Source: Streptoalloteichus tenebrarius (lineage in GTDB: Bacteria > Actinomycetota > Actinomycetes > Mycobacteriales > Pseudonocardiaceae). From it: a stretch of 64,000 bases of DNA. The position numbers and the translations under genes were made by a program. The notes under the pieces were generated by a model. It had not been told where the DNA came from and did no database searches. It was given only the letters and a program-made list of their open reading frames with translations. Below are positions 34,382 through 42,492 of this stretch, in pieces. Numbering within the stretch: position 1 is the stretch's first letter; each line of letters starts with the position of its first letter. The stretch lies in NCBI RefSeq assembly GCF_024171885.1, contig NZ_JAMTCP010000007.1, positions 1-64,000 of the forward strand. Direction: 5' to 3'.

Positions 34382-35124
34382 CGTTTCTTGACGAGTGCCG
34401 GGAGCGGACCGCGTCGGTCTGGTCCGCCTACGAACACCACCCGTGGATCGAGGCCCTCGCGGCCGGCGGCCTCACCCCGGAACAGTTCGCGTTCTTCCAG
34501 CTCGACGACGGGGCGCACGTGGCGGAGTTCAACCGGGTGCTGTCGCTGGGGATCGCCAAGGCCCCCACCGGGCACCCGTGGGCGGCGGCCGCCGCGCGGG
34601 TCCTGCACCAGCAGTCGACGGACGCCGAACTCGCGGAGAAGCGGGCGTTGGTGGCGGACCTCGGGTTCGACGTGGACCTCCGGTCGGACCGGTGGACGTG
34701 TTCCCCCGCCCGCGAGGGGTACGTCAACCACCTGGTGCGCGTGGGGTTCGAGGGCACGTTCCCCGAGATCGCGGTCAGCCTCTACCCCTGCGCGATGTTC
34801 ACCGAGGTCATCGGCCGGCGTTTCCGCGACGTCCACGTGCCCGGGCCGGAGCCCTTCCGGCGGTGGGCCGCCATCTACACGCGTCGCGCCCGCAGTGAGA
34901 TGTGCGCGCAGCACGCGAACGTCGCGAACGAGGCCGCGACGCGGCTCGACGAGGAGGGGCGCGCCCGACTGCTCCAGTTGTACCGGCGGAGCCTCGAACA
35001 CCAGGTACGGGTGTTCGACGCGGCATGGCGGCTGGAGGGGGTGTGGCCGGGTGGGCGGCAGGCCCACGCGATGCGGGTTCGGCCCGACGTCCCCACGCCA
35101 GCGGTCGACGCGCCGAAGGCGTGA
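34378..35124 (+). CDS. TenA family protein (thiaminase II/aminopyrimidine aminohydrolase-like)
   Basis: 248 residues; ATGA overlap with the oxidase. The TenA/PqqC heme-oxygenase-like fold is shown by HHPWIEALAAGGLTPEQFAFFQLDD (about 19-43), LYPCAMFTEVIGRRF with Cys138 in the nucleophile position of TenA, and EHQVRVFDAAWRLE near 205 with the catalytic-type Glu. TenA hydrolyses thiamine or aminomethyl-aminopyrimidines. Here it could make or salvage the hydroxymethylpyrimidine unit, or act as an unrelated oxidase like PqqC. Last gene of the coupled block. Confidence 0.85.
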   Translation: MTFLDECRERTASVWSAYEHHPWIEALAAGGLTPEQFAFFQLDDGAHVAEFNRVLSLGIAKAPTGHPWAAAAARVLHQQSTDAELAEKRALVADLGFDVDLRSDRWTCSPAREGYVNHLVRVGFEGTFPEIAVSLYPCAMFTEVIGRRFRDVHVPGPEPFRRWAAIYTRRARSEMCAQHANVANEAATRLDEEGRARLLQLYRRSLEHQVRVFDAAWRLEGVWPGGRQAHAMRVRPDVPTPAVDAPKA

Positions 35125-35315
35125 GGAGCGGGACCGGCCGGCGCGGTGCCCGATCGACTCCGAATGATCCCGGACACCCTCGGCGAGACGACGACGACTC
35201 GTTTCGGGTATCTTGTCGGAATTGCGGGCATCACTCCCCGCCGACGTTCTGACAGTTTTGGGAAAGGTTGGCACGCACTCCGCGCCGGCCGCGCCACGAT
35301 CTCCGGTTTCACCCC

Positions 35316-35339
35316 AACGGCGCAAGGGCGCGCGCCGTT
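35316..35339 (+). terminator. Possible terminator hairpin after tenA-like gene
   Basis: AACGGCGC (35316-35323) pairs with GCGCCGTT (35332-35339) and is followed by TCTCCC. It lies in the 491-bp gap 35125-35615. That gap has no supportable gene but should carry a promoter for the small peptide gene. A smaller inverted repeat (ACCAGT/ACTGGT at 35550-35567) sits about 50 bases before that gene and could be an operator. Confidence 0.4.
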
Positions 35340-35615
35340 TCTCCCGAGTGCACCCCTCCCACGGGGAAGCATTCGACCCTACCCTTCTGACCAGGGCGAA
35401 CGCCACTCGTTCAGGGCAGCGCCCACGTCCATCCCAGCAACGCACAGTGAATTCCTCCCCCCGATGAACACGCGTCATGACGCCACATTCGACAGTTCCC
35501 TTCGGACCGGTCTTGACGATCCCCGTTCGCGTCCCCAAGCATGTTTCGCACCAGTGACGAAACTGGTCGGTGGCGCCACTGTTCACACTGAAGTGAGGAA
35601 GTGGAGGTCGAACCC

Positions 35616-35750
35616 ATGCACACCACGCGGTCCCGTCTTTTCCGGCCCCGGCTGGGGCACCACGCGTCCCTGCGGGTCGAACTGGACCAGCTCGAAGCCA
35701 GGGACGTCGAGCTGGAGGACGTCGGCGTCGAGGTCGAGGACGACGAGTAG
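35616..35750 (+). CDS. Small acidic peptide, candidate RiPP precursor or carrier peptide
   Basis: 44 residues from ATG 35616, with GTGGAGG nine bases upstream. The first 20 residues are basic (MHTTRSRLFRPRLGHHASLR). The remainder is extremely acidic (VELDQLEARDVELEDVGVEV then EDDE), with no Cys, Ser or Thr in the last 26. It is followed after 17 bases by the GNAT gene, then a nucleotidyltransferase and an ABC exporter, and it lies downstream of two radical SAM genes. Size, charge asymmetry and context suggest a ribosomal precursor or a scaffold peptide. No lasso-peptide cyclase is present. No homologue comes to mind. Confidence 0.55.
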   Translation: MHTTRSRLFRPRLGHHASLRVELDQLEARDVELEDVGVEVEDDE

Positions 35751-35767
35751 GTCCCCGCTGACCGAGC

Positions 35768-36685
35768 ATGACTGAGCGGACACTGCGGCGGCTCGATCCC
35801 GGAGCGGACGCGTCGGGTCCGAGCCAGGACTTCCTGGACTCGGCGCGGCGGCGCGGCCTCCTGCACGAGATCGACGGGCGGCGATGCGTCGCCGGGCACT
35901 GCGTGGAGCCGGTGACGGGACACCGCGTCCTGTTCGCGCCGTTTGTGGAGCCAGCACTCGCGGAGAGCCCAGACTCGCTGCGGTCGGTGCTGGCGCGTGC
36001 GGCCGGCGCGCGGAAGCCCACGCGCGTGACCCTGCGGGTCGACCCGTGGATCGAGCTGCCGCACCCCTGGTGGTTACGCCAGACCTACCTCTGTCTCCGC
36101 GTCTGTCCTCCGCCGTCACGCGAGGAACGCGAGGCGGGAACGCCGAATCTGGAGCCGATCGACGGCGTGCGGATCAGGCAGGCCGCTGACGACGACTCGC
36201 CCCTGGTGCGCGCGTGGCTGGCCCGCGCCCTGGTCGACGGGCACGACCAGTTCGGGGAGACCGCCGACCGCGGCCGGGTCGACGCGGCGGTGGACGCGCT
36301 CCTCGCGTCGCCGTCCCGGCGCACCCTCGTCGCCGTTCGCGACGGGAACCCCGTGGGGCACGCGACGATGGACGTCGACGCGCGGGACAGCGTGCTGGGC
36401 ACCAGGTTCGTCGAGCTGTTCGACATCCTCGTCGAGCAGGACGCCCGCCACCGCGAGATCGTCCGGAGTCTCGCCGCCACCTGCACCGCGCACGCCGCCG
36501 AACTCGGCCGACCGCTCGTGGGCAACGTCGTCCACCGACACCCCACCGGCGAGGACCACGGGCGGCATGTGGTGGCCCGGCTGCGGGATAACGGATGGAT
36601 GCCGTTGTACCGGTACTGGTCCGCGGACCCGGCCGCGGTCCTGTCGACGGCGACCCGGGTGAGTGGAGTGACGCGACGTGGATGA
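35768..36685 (+). CDS. GNAT-type N-acetyltransferase-like protein
   Basis: 305 residues from ATG 35768. The first 115 residues are a separate unassigned domain (RRRGLLHEIDGRRCVAGHCVEPVTGHRVLFAPF). Residues about 130-290 follow the GNAT pattern: VRIRQAADDDSPLVRAWLARAL, LVAVRDGNPVGHATMDVD, FVELFDILVEQDARHREIVRSL (in place of V-x-x-x-x-R-G-x-G) and LRDNGWMPLYRYW. The acetyl-CoA loop is poorly kept, so another acyl or aminoacyl donor is possible. Being placed directly after the peptide gene, it may acylate or aminoacylate that peptide. It overlaps the next start by eight bases. Confidence 0.7.
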   Translation: MTERTLRRLDPGADASGPSQDFLDSARRRGLLHEIDGRRCVAGHCVEPVTGHRVLFAPFVEPALAESPDSLRSVLARAAGARKPTRVTLRVDPWIELPHPWWLRQTYLCLRVCPPPSREEREAGTPNLEPIDGVRIRQAADDDSPLVRAWLARALVDGHDQFGETADRGRVDAAVDALLASPSRRTLVAVRDGNPVGHATMDVDARDSVLGTRFVELFDILVEQDARHREIVRSLAATCTAHAAELGRPLVGNVVHRHPTGEDHGRHVVARLRDNGWMPLYRYWSADPAAVLSTATRVSGVTRRG

Positions 36686-37805
36686 GCGCTATCTGGAGTG
36701 CTTCTCGCTCCGCACCCTGTACGAGATCTTCGGGGTCGACCCGTCCCAGGCCGTGCGCCGGTTGGTGTACAAGGCACGGGCGATGCGGCGCGGCGAGGTC
36801 CTCGCTCCCCTGCTGCTGTCCGTCGCCGCACGGGAGGGACACGCGCTGGGCAGCGGGTCCTCCGACGAGATCGCGCGGGCGCGACAGCGCGTCGCCACCT
36901 ACGACGCCGTGTGGCGCGACCTCGCGTCGCGGTGGGACTGCCAACTGGTCAAGGGGCCGACGATCGCCCGCCACTACCCTCCGGACGTCGTCAGGCCGGT
37001 CGGGGACCTCGACATCGTCGTGGACGGCGAGGAGACGCTGTGGCAGGTCGTGGCGCGCGTGCAGGAGCTGTGCCCCGTCCGGCGGCTGGACCTGGCGGTC
37101 TTCGGGGCCGACGAGGGACACCACTTCGCGGTCGGCCTGTCCTGGCCCTCGGCCGACCCGCTGCTCGACATGAACCACTACGTCGAGGTCAACACCTTCG
37201 GCTACATGGGCGACTCCCAGCGGGTCGGCCTGCGACTGGACGTCCCCCAGGACACGGCGATGGCGAACGTGGTGGCGCTCGCTGAAGAGCGCTTCCAACG
37301 CGAGTTCGGGGCCAAGGACGCCCTCGACCTCGTCGCGCTGATGGCCTCCGGGGCGCTGGACGACGTCGAGGCCGTGGTGGCGGTCGCCGAGTCCTGGCTG
37401 GTGGCGCCCGAGCTGCTGGAGCTACTCCGCTACGTCGCCTCGCACGCCAGCCTCGCGCACGTGGTCGACCGCGATCTCCTTGAGGCGCTGGAGAAACCGG
37501 CGAGGGCCGAGCGGGAGCGCAGGGCGACGGGGACCGGCCTTGACCGCCCCGGCGCGGACGTGCCTCGGCACGTGATGCCGAGGAGCCGCGCGGGTGGGCT
37601 CGCGTTGCGGCGCACCACCTACCGCTCCGGACAACCCGAGGCGGTGTTCCGGGAGTTCGACGGTCTCACGCTCATGCACTGCCCCGTCGGGGACTTCCTC
37701 GTCGCGCAGGGCGGGAAGCTGGACGCGGCGGCGTACCGGGCCGCGCGGGAGCACGTCCGACAGGACCGTTCGTGGTGGCGGACGTCCACTCCGGACGAAC
37801 GGTGA
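36678..37805 (+). CDS. Nucleotidyltransferase-like protein (NTP_transf_5 family), second member
   Basis: 375 residues from GTG 36678. The N-terminal 60 residues are helical. The family signature is LVKGPTIARHYPPDVVRPVGDLDIVVDG (about 92-119), matching the K-G then D-x-D arrangement of the 9908 gene. A further GHHFAVGLSW and DMNHYVEV follow. In lasso-peptide clusters this family works after an HprK-like kinase, and an HprK-like gene exists at 29024. The stop codon lies inside the first unit of the 18-bp repeat that follows. Confidence 0.75.
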   Translation: MDERYLECFSLRTLYEIFGVDPSQAVRRLVYKARAMRRGEVLAPLLLSVAAREGHALGSGSSDEIARARQRVATYDAVWRDLASRWDCQLVKGPTIARHYPPDVVRPVGDLDIVVDGEETLWQVVARVQELCPVRRLDLAVFGADEGHHFAVGLSWPSADPLLDMNHYVEVNTFGYMGDSQRVGLRLDVPQDTAMANVVALAEERFQREFGAKDALDLVALMASGALDDVEAVVAVAESWLVAPELLELLRYVASHASLAHVVDRDLLEALEKPARAERERRATGTGLDRPGADVPRHVMPRSRAGGLALRRTTYRSGQPEAVFREFDGLTLMHCPVGDFLVAQGGKLDAAAYRAAREHVRQDRSWWRTSTPDER

Positions 37806-37889
37806 GTTCCGGACACGCGGTGAGATCCGGACACACGGTGAGATTCAGACGAGCGGTGAGATCCAGACGAGCGGTGAGATCCCGAGCGG
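37800..37889 (+). repeat. Five tandem 18-bp units between nucleotidyltransferase and ABC genes
   Basis: Units at 37800, 37818, 37836, 37854 and 37872 follow CGGTGAGATCCRGACRMR. The first unit supplies the last codon and the TGA stop of the upstream gene, and each later copy repeats the CGG-TGA. The same array lies just before the ribosome binding site of the ABC gene, so copy number sets the distance between the two genes. Confidence 0.85.
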
Positions 37890-37918
37890 CGAGGAAGGAG
37901 AGCCGTGGCGCCGCCGGG

Positions 37919-39817
37919 ATGGCCGGCGCCGAGCTGGTCGTCCCCGCCTGGCGCTCGCTCGACGACGACGTCAGGAGCGCCTCGTTCTGGCGGATGGCGC
38001 GCGACCTGCCCCGCCTCACGGGCCACGCGTTGGCGCTGGTCAGGACGACGAGCCGGAGGTGGGCGCTCGCCGTCCTCGGCCTCCAGCTCCTCTCGGGGGC
38101 GCTCGTCGTCCTCATGATGGCCGCGGCGCGGGAGTTCTTCTCCGCCCTCGTCGCCTCCGGGCTCGTCGTCGGGAACCTGGTCCACGTCGCGCCGACGCTC
38201 GTCGGCGTCGGCCTGGTGATGGGCGCCAGCAAGCTCGTCGGCGCCCTCACCTCGGCCTGCCGCTCCCGGCTCGGCCCCCGGATCGAGCAGCGGGCCGAGC
38301 TGAGGTTGCTGGGCCTGACCACCAGGGCGCCGCTCGAACTCTTCGACGAACCCCGGTGGTTCGACGCGATGAGCCGCGCGCGCGACCGGGGCGTGTCGAG
38401 CGCGCCGGTCGTCGTCGACCAGGCGCTGGCGCTGTCCGGCGCGCTCGTCACGGTGACCGCCGCCGTCGGCGCGGTCGCCTTCGTCAGCCCCGCGCTGGCC
38501 GTCCTGGTCCTCGTCTCGTCGCTGCCCGGGGCGTGGGCCGCCGTCCGCTCGGCCCAGCTCGCCTACGTCAGCCGGCGGAGGACGACCACGCTGCGCCGCA
38601 GGAAATGGGTTCTCTCCGACCTCCTGGCCAACCGCAGGGCCGCGCCCGAGATCCGGGCGAACCAGCTCCAGGACCACCTGCTCGGGCTGGTGGAGGAGAT
38701 CACCACACGGGACATGGGAGAGCGGCTGGAGGTGAGTCGCCGCCAAGCCCTCCAGAGGTTCGTGGGGCAGGTCGCCGGGGGCGCGGCGCTGTGCGTCCTC
38801 TACCTCGCCCTGGTGCTCCTCGTCCGGCACGACGCGCTGTCGCTGGCGTCGGCGAGCGCGGCGCTCGTGGTCATCCGGAGCGGGCGCAGGTCGCTCAACC
38901 GCGCGGCCCTGACCGTCCGAACCCTCTACGAGCACGGCCTGTACCTGGCGGACTTCTTCCGCTTCTGCTCCGAGACGGAGAACCGCGCCCGCGAGGAGGA
39001 GGACGAGGCCGAGCCGGTCCCCCTGCCCCACGACTGCGCGACGCTGGCGCTGAAGGGGGTGAGCTTCACCTACCCCGGGTCCGAGGCGCCCTCACTGCGC
39101 GACGTCGACCTCGAACTCCGGCGAGGCGAGATCGTCGCGCTCGTCGGCGACAACGGCTCGGGCAAGACCACGCTCGCCAAGCTGGTCGCCGGCCTCTACC
39201 GACCCGGATCGGGAGCCCTCCACTGGGACGACGTGGATCTGGGGACGCTGCCGCTGAGCGCGTTGAGCGAGCGGGTGACCCTGGTCGCCCAGGACCACAC
39301 CCGGTGGCCCCTCACGGCCAGGGACAACATCGCCATCGGCCGGCCGTCGCGGGAGGCGACCGACGAGCTGGTGGTGCGGGCGGCCCGCCAGGCCAGGGTG
39401 GACCCGGTCCTCTCCTCGCTCCGGCACGGGTACGCGACATTGCTGTCGCGTCAGTTCACCGACGGCGCCGACCTCTCCGGCGGCCAGTGGCAGCGGTTGG
39501 CCCTCGCCCGCGCCTTCTACCGCGACGCCCACCTGCTCGTCCTCGACGAGCCGACCGCCTCGCTGGACCCGAGGACGGAACGGCACGTGTTCGAGGAGCT
39601 GCGGGCGCTCGCCGCGAGAGGACGGTCGGTCCTGCTGGTCACGCACAGCATGAGAATGGCCGCCTCGGCGCACCGGATCGTCGTTCTGGACGGCGGCCGG
39701 CTGATCGAGGAAGGCCCGCACGACGCGCTCATGGAGAAGGGAGGAAAGTACGCCGCGATGGTGGGAGCGGCGGCCGGATCATCGGACGGGAGCACCGCCG
39801 TCGCGCCTCGCCCCTGA
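37919..39817 (+). CDS. ABC exporter, fused permease and ATPase (block D)
   Basis: 632 residues from ATG 37919, which has GAGGAAGGAGAG 15 bases upstream; an upstream extension is coded only by the 18-bp repeats. Membrane domain about 35-330 (LLSGALVVLMMAAAREF, ALVTVTAAVGAVAFVSPALAV). ATPase: GDNGSGKTTLAKL near 410, Q-loop VAQDHTRW near 453, LSGGQWQRLALARAF near 520, LLVLDEPTASLDP near 540, THSMRMA near 575. It probably exports the product of the linked peptide pathway. An imperfect inverted repeat (39825-39866) follows the stop and may end transcription. Confidence 0.88.
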   Translation: MAGAELVVPAWRSLDDDVRSASFWRMARDLPRLTGHALALVRTTSRRWALAVLGLQLLSGALVVLMMAAAREFFSALVASGLVVGNLVHVAPTLVGVGLVMGASKLVGALTSACRSRLGPRIEQRAELRLLGLTTRAPLELFDEPRWFDAMSRARDRGVSSAPVVVDQALALSGALVTVTAAVGAVAFVSPALAVLVLVSSLPGAWAAVRSAQLAYVSRRRTTTLRRRKWVLSDLLANRRAAPEIRANQLQDHLLGLVEEITTRDMGERLEVSRRQALQRFVGQVAGGAALCVLYLALVLLVRHDALSLASASAALVVIRSGRRSLNRAALTVRTLYEHGLYLADFFRFCSETENRAREEEDEAEPVPLPHDCATLALKGVSFTYPGSEAPSLRDVDLELRRGEIVALVGDNGSGKTTLAKLVAGLYRPGSGALHWDDVDLGTLPLSALSERVTLVAQDHTRWPLTARDNIAIGRPSREATDELVVRAARQARVDPVLSSLRHGYATLLSRQFTDGADLSGGQWQRLALARAFYRDAHLLVLDEPTASLDPRTERHVFEELRALAARGRSVLLVTHSMRMAASAHRIVVLDGGRLIEEGPHDALMEKGGKYAAMVGAAAGSSDGSTAVAPRP

Positions 39818-39879
39818 CCGCCAATGATCACGATGTTCAGGACGATCAGATCGCTCGTGATGATCACGTGTCCCCTGAG

Positions 39880-40073
39880 TTCGTGCCTCCCATGTTCGTG
39901 CCTCCCATGTTCGTGTCTCCTGCGTTCGTGTCTCCCGGTCTCGTGTCTCCCGGGTTCGTGTTCGCGTCGTTCGTGTCTCCCGGGTTCGTGTCCGCGGCGC
40001 TTCTGGTTCCCGTGTTCTCGTTTCCCGCGTTCCCGGTGTTCCCTATGTTCCCTGTGTTCCTGGTGTTCTTGTC
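39880..40073 (+). repeat. 15-bp minisatellite
   Basis: At least nine clear consecutive 15-bp units of TTCGTGTCTCCCGGG type run from 39880 to about 40014, then decay into TTCCC/TGTTCC variants to about 40073. The repeats are open in several frames on both strands, so apparent proteins here (His/Arg/Glu-rich on the minus strand) are artefacts of the repeat. It occupies most of the gap 39818-40133. Confidence 0.85.
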
Positions 40074-40133
40074 GGAGGGGAGTGTCAGGGGGCGCGCCTA
40101 TACTCCGCACGGACATGTTGTTGGGGGGCTTTG

Positions 40134-40499
40134 ATGACGGTACGTAGCGACGAGTTCTTCCGGATAGTGGACGCTCTTGTCGACGTGGAACGCTCGGAGG
40201 GCGAGCAGTACACGTCCTACAGCGTGCGCGGAAAGCGATTCGGCTACTACTGGCCGCGCACGCGGACCGTCGGCCTCAAGCAGACGCTGTCCGAACAACA
40301 GGCGCTGGTGGCGGAGCGGCCGGACGTCTTCGAGGTGCAGTTCACGGCGGGCGGCTTCGGGTGGGTCGTGGTCCATCTGGAGGGCATCGACGTCGACGAG
40401 CTGTCCGAACTGGTCTTCGAGGCGTGGCGGTTGTCGGCGCCCGAGAGCCTCGTGGCCGAGGTGCCCGACTGGGCGGAGCGGCCACCCACTCTCGCCTGA
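40134..40499 (+). CDS. MmcQ/YjbR family protein
   Basis: 121 residues; ATG 40134 with GGGGGGC upstream. Matches the YjbR double-wing fold: DEFFRIVDALVDVERSE, GKRFGYYWPRTRTVGLKQTLSEQQALVAERPDVF, FGWVVVHLEGIDVDELSELVFEAWRL. The family is found as a stand-alone small protein in many actinomycetes, with weak evidence for DNA binding. It is not obviously tied to the biosynthetic block and may be its right-hand neighbour. Confidence 0.8.
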   Translation: MTVRSDEFFRIVDALVDVERSEGEQYTSYSVRGKRFGYYWPRTRTVGLKQTLSEQQALVAERPDVFEVQFTAGGFGWVVVHLEGIDVDELSELVFEAWRLSAPESLVAEVPDWAERPPTLA

Positions 40500-40630
40500 C
40501 CCGGGAAGAGCCTGAGCCTGACGGAAAGCACGAACCACCGTCGAGGACGGGATCTTCCCGGCTTCGCCCCACCCTCGCCTTGTCGTCTTGTTCCACGTGT
40601 TCCACGTGGGTTTTCCCTGCCGCGGGTTTT

Positions 40631-40668
40631 CCGCGTCCCGGCTGGACGAGGGGGAAGCCGGGACGCGG
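40631..40668. terminator. Hairpin terminator upstream of the cytosine deaminase gene
   Basis: A perfect 13-bp stem (40631-40643 with 40656-40668) with a 12-base loop, preceded by TTTTCC runs. The gap 40500-40882 otherwise shows no gene; it should carry the promoter of the next gene. Confidence 0.55.
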
Positions 40669-40882
40669 TGATTGTTGGCAGGCATCGGAAAGAACCGTGG
40701 CCTCGCGGGGAGCGCTTCCCTACACTCCGGCCTCACCCGACCGTCAGGAACGTCGAAGGCCGGCTCGGCCGACATGCCGAACCCGGAGCGGCGGAACGCC
40801 CTCCCGGAATGGGAAACACCCTGGCCCGCTCGGGGTTCCTGACGAAACGCGGAGGTTCGTCCCCGCGCATCCGAGGAGGAGC

Positions 40883-42217
40883 ATGAGCAGTCAGGGCGGC
40901 CCCCGAACCCCGCGGGACGGCGCGGACCTCGTGATCCGCCGGGCGGCGTTGCCCCGACGGGAAGGACTCCTCGATCTGGCGGTCCGGGACGGCGTCCTCG
41001 TCCGCGTGGACGAGGACCTGGCCGGGCTGCCCGCGGCCAGGGTCCTCGACGTCGACGGCCGGCTGGTCACGCCGCCGCTGGTCGACGCGCACATCCACCT
41101 CGACTCGGCCCTGACCCTCGGCGAGCCCCGGCACAACCGGTCGGGCACGTTGCTGGAGGGCATCCAGATCTGGGAGGAGCGCAAGGCGACCCTGACGGCG
41201 GAGGAGATCCGCCGCAACGCGCTGACCGTCCTGCGCTGGCTCGTCGCCCACGGGACCCTGCACCTGCGCTGCCACGTCGACATCTGCGAGCCCGAGCTGA
41301 CCGCGCTGCACGTCCTGCTCGACGTGCGCGCGGAGCTGGCCGAGTACTGCGACATCCAGCTCGTCGCCTTCCCCCAGGACGGGCTCCTCTGCCACCCCGA
41401 CGGCGAACGGCTGCTGCGCCGCGCCCTCGAACTCGGCTGCGACGTGGTCGGGGGCATCCCGCACTACGAGCCCAGCGACGAGCTGGGCGTCGCGCACGTC
41501 CAGCGGGTTTTCGCGCTCGCCAGGGAGTTCGACCGGGACGTCGACCTGCACTGCGACGAGACGGACGACCCAGGGTCCCGGTTCGTCGAGACCGTCGTCG
41601 CCGAGACCCTGCGCCACGGCTGGCAGGGCAGGGTGGTGGCGAGCCACTGCACCGCGATGGGCTCGTACTCCCCCGCCCACCTGTTCCGTCTCTCCCGCTG
41701 GTTGCGGCGGGCCCGGGTCGGGGTCGTGGCGAACCCCGGGGTGAACCTCACGCTCCAGGGGCGCTTCGACACCGGGCCGACCCGGCGCGGGATCGCCCCG
41801 CTCGCCGCGCTCGTCGAGGCGGGCGTGACCGTGGGCCTCGGCCAGGACTCCGTCATGGACCCGTGGTTCCCCTTCGGCACCGGGGACCTGTTGGCCGTCG
41901 CCCAGCTCGCCGCGCTCGTGGGCCACCTCAGCGGCAGCGACCAACTCGACACCGTGCTGGACATGGTGACGACCTCGGGAGCCGAACTCCTCCGCCTCGG
42001 CGACCGGTACGGCCTGGCCGAGGGGCGCCCCGCCGACCTCGTGGTCCTCGACGCGCGCGACACCGCCGACGCCCTGCGCCGCCTGCCCGCCCGCCTCCAC
42101 GTGTTCCGGCGGGGAACGGAACTGGCGACGACCCGTCCGGCCCGGACCGTCCTCTGTGGAGCGCTCGCGGGAGAGGTGGACTTCCAGCCACCACAAAGGA
42201 AATCGCGAGCGGAATGA
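40883..42217 (+). CDS. codA: Cytosine deaminase-type amidohydrolase
   Basis: 444 residues from ATG 40883 (GAGGAGGAG upstream). Amidohydrolase metal motifs: VDAHIHLDSAL near 72, HLHCDETDDP near 224, ASHCTAMGSY near 255, GQDSVMDPWFPFG near 328; this order and the final VMDPW match CodA. The enzyme should deaminate cytosine or a related aminopyrimidine. Lying beside genes predicted to release hydroxymethylcytosine, it could be a pathway step, a detoxifying enzyme or simple base salvage. It has its own promoter space. Confidence 0.85.
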   Translation: MSSQGGPRTPRDGADLVIRRAALPRREGLLDLAVRDGVLVRVDEDLAGLPAARVLDVDGRLVTPPLVDAHIHLDSALTLGEPRHNRSGTLLEGIQIWEERKATLTAEEIRRNALTVLRWLVAHGTLHLRCHVDICEPELTALHVLLDVRAELAEYCDIQLVAFPQDGLLCHPDGERLLRRALELGCDVVGGIPHYEPSDELGVAHVQRVFALAREFDRDVDLHCDETDDPGSRFVETVVAETLRHGWQGRVVASHCTAMGSYSPAHLFRLSRWLRRARVGVVANPGVNLTLQGRFDTGPTRRGIAPLAALVEAGVTVGLGQDSVMDPWFPFGTGDLLAVAQLAALVGHLSGSDQLDTVLDMVTTSGAELLRLGDRYGLAEGRPADLVVLDARDTADALRRLPARLHVFRRGTELATTRPARTVLCGALAGEVDFQPPQRKSRAE

Positions 42218-42492
42218 GCCCCGTGCGCGTCGCGCACATGGGCTGACATGCGCACACGGCTGACACGTGCGTCGAGGTGGTGCGCGCAGGACCGATGTAC
42301 ACGCCCTGCCTACACCGCCGGCCTCTGGCGGTACCGCTCCACCACCGCTTCGACACCCGCTAGCGCAAGACGCGCGAACATGGCGGAAACTTGCGCCGCC
42401 TGGCGGCTCCGTGTGTGGACAAAGAAGAACCACCGGTAGCTACTCCGCGCGGGGAGGATAGGTCTCCATCTGCCAAGTGGCCGTCGCTGATG

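Noticed and set aside
35146-35775. 209-codon ORF covering the small peptide gene in another frame
   Set aside because: Low-complexity composition, no ribosome binding site, and it overlaps the better-supported peptide and the GNAT start.
39517-40116. Minus-strand ORF rich in His, Arg and Glu
   Set aside because: It overlaps the ABC gene and the 15-bp minisatellite; the amino acid pattern is just the repeat read in frame.
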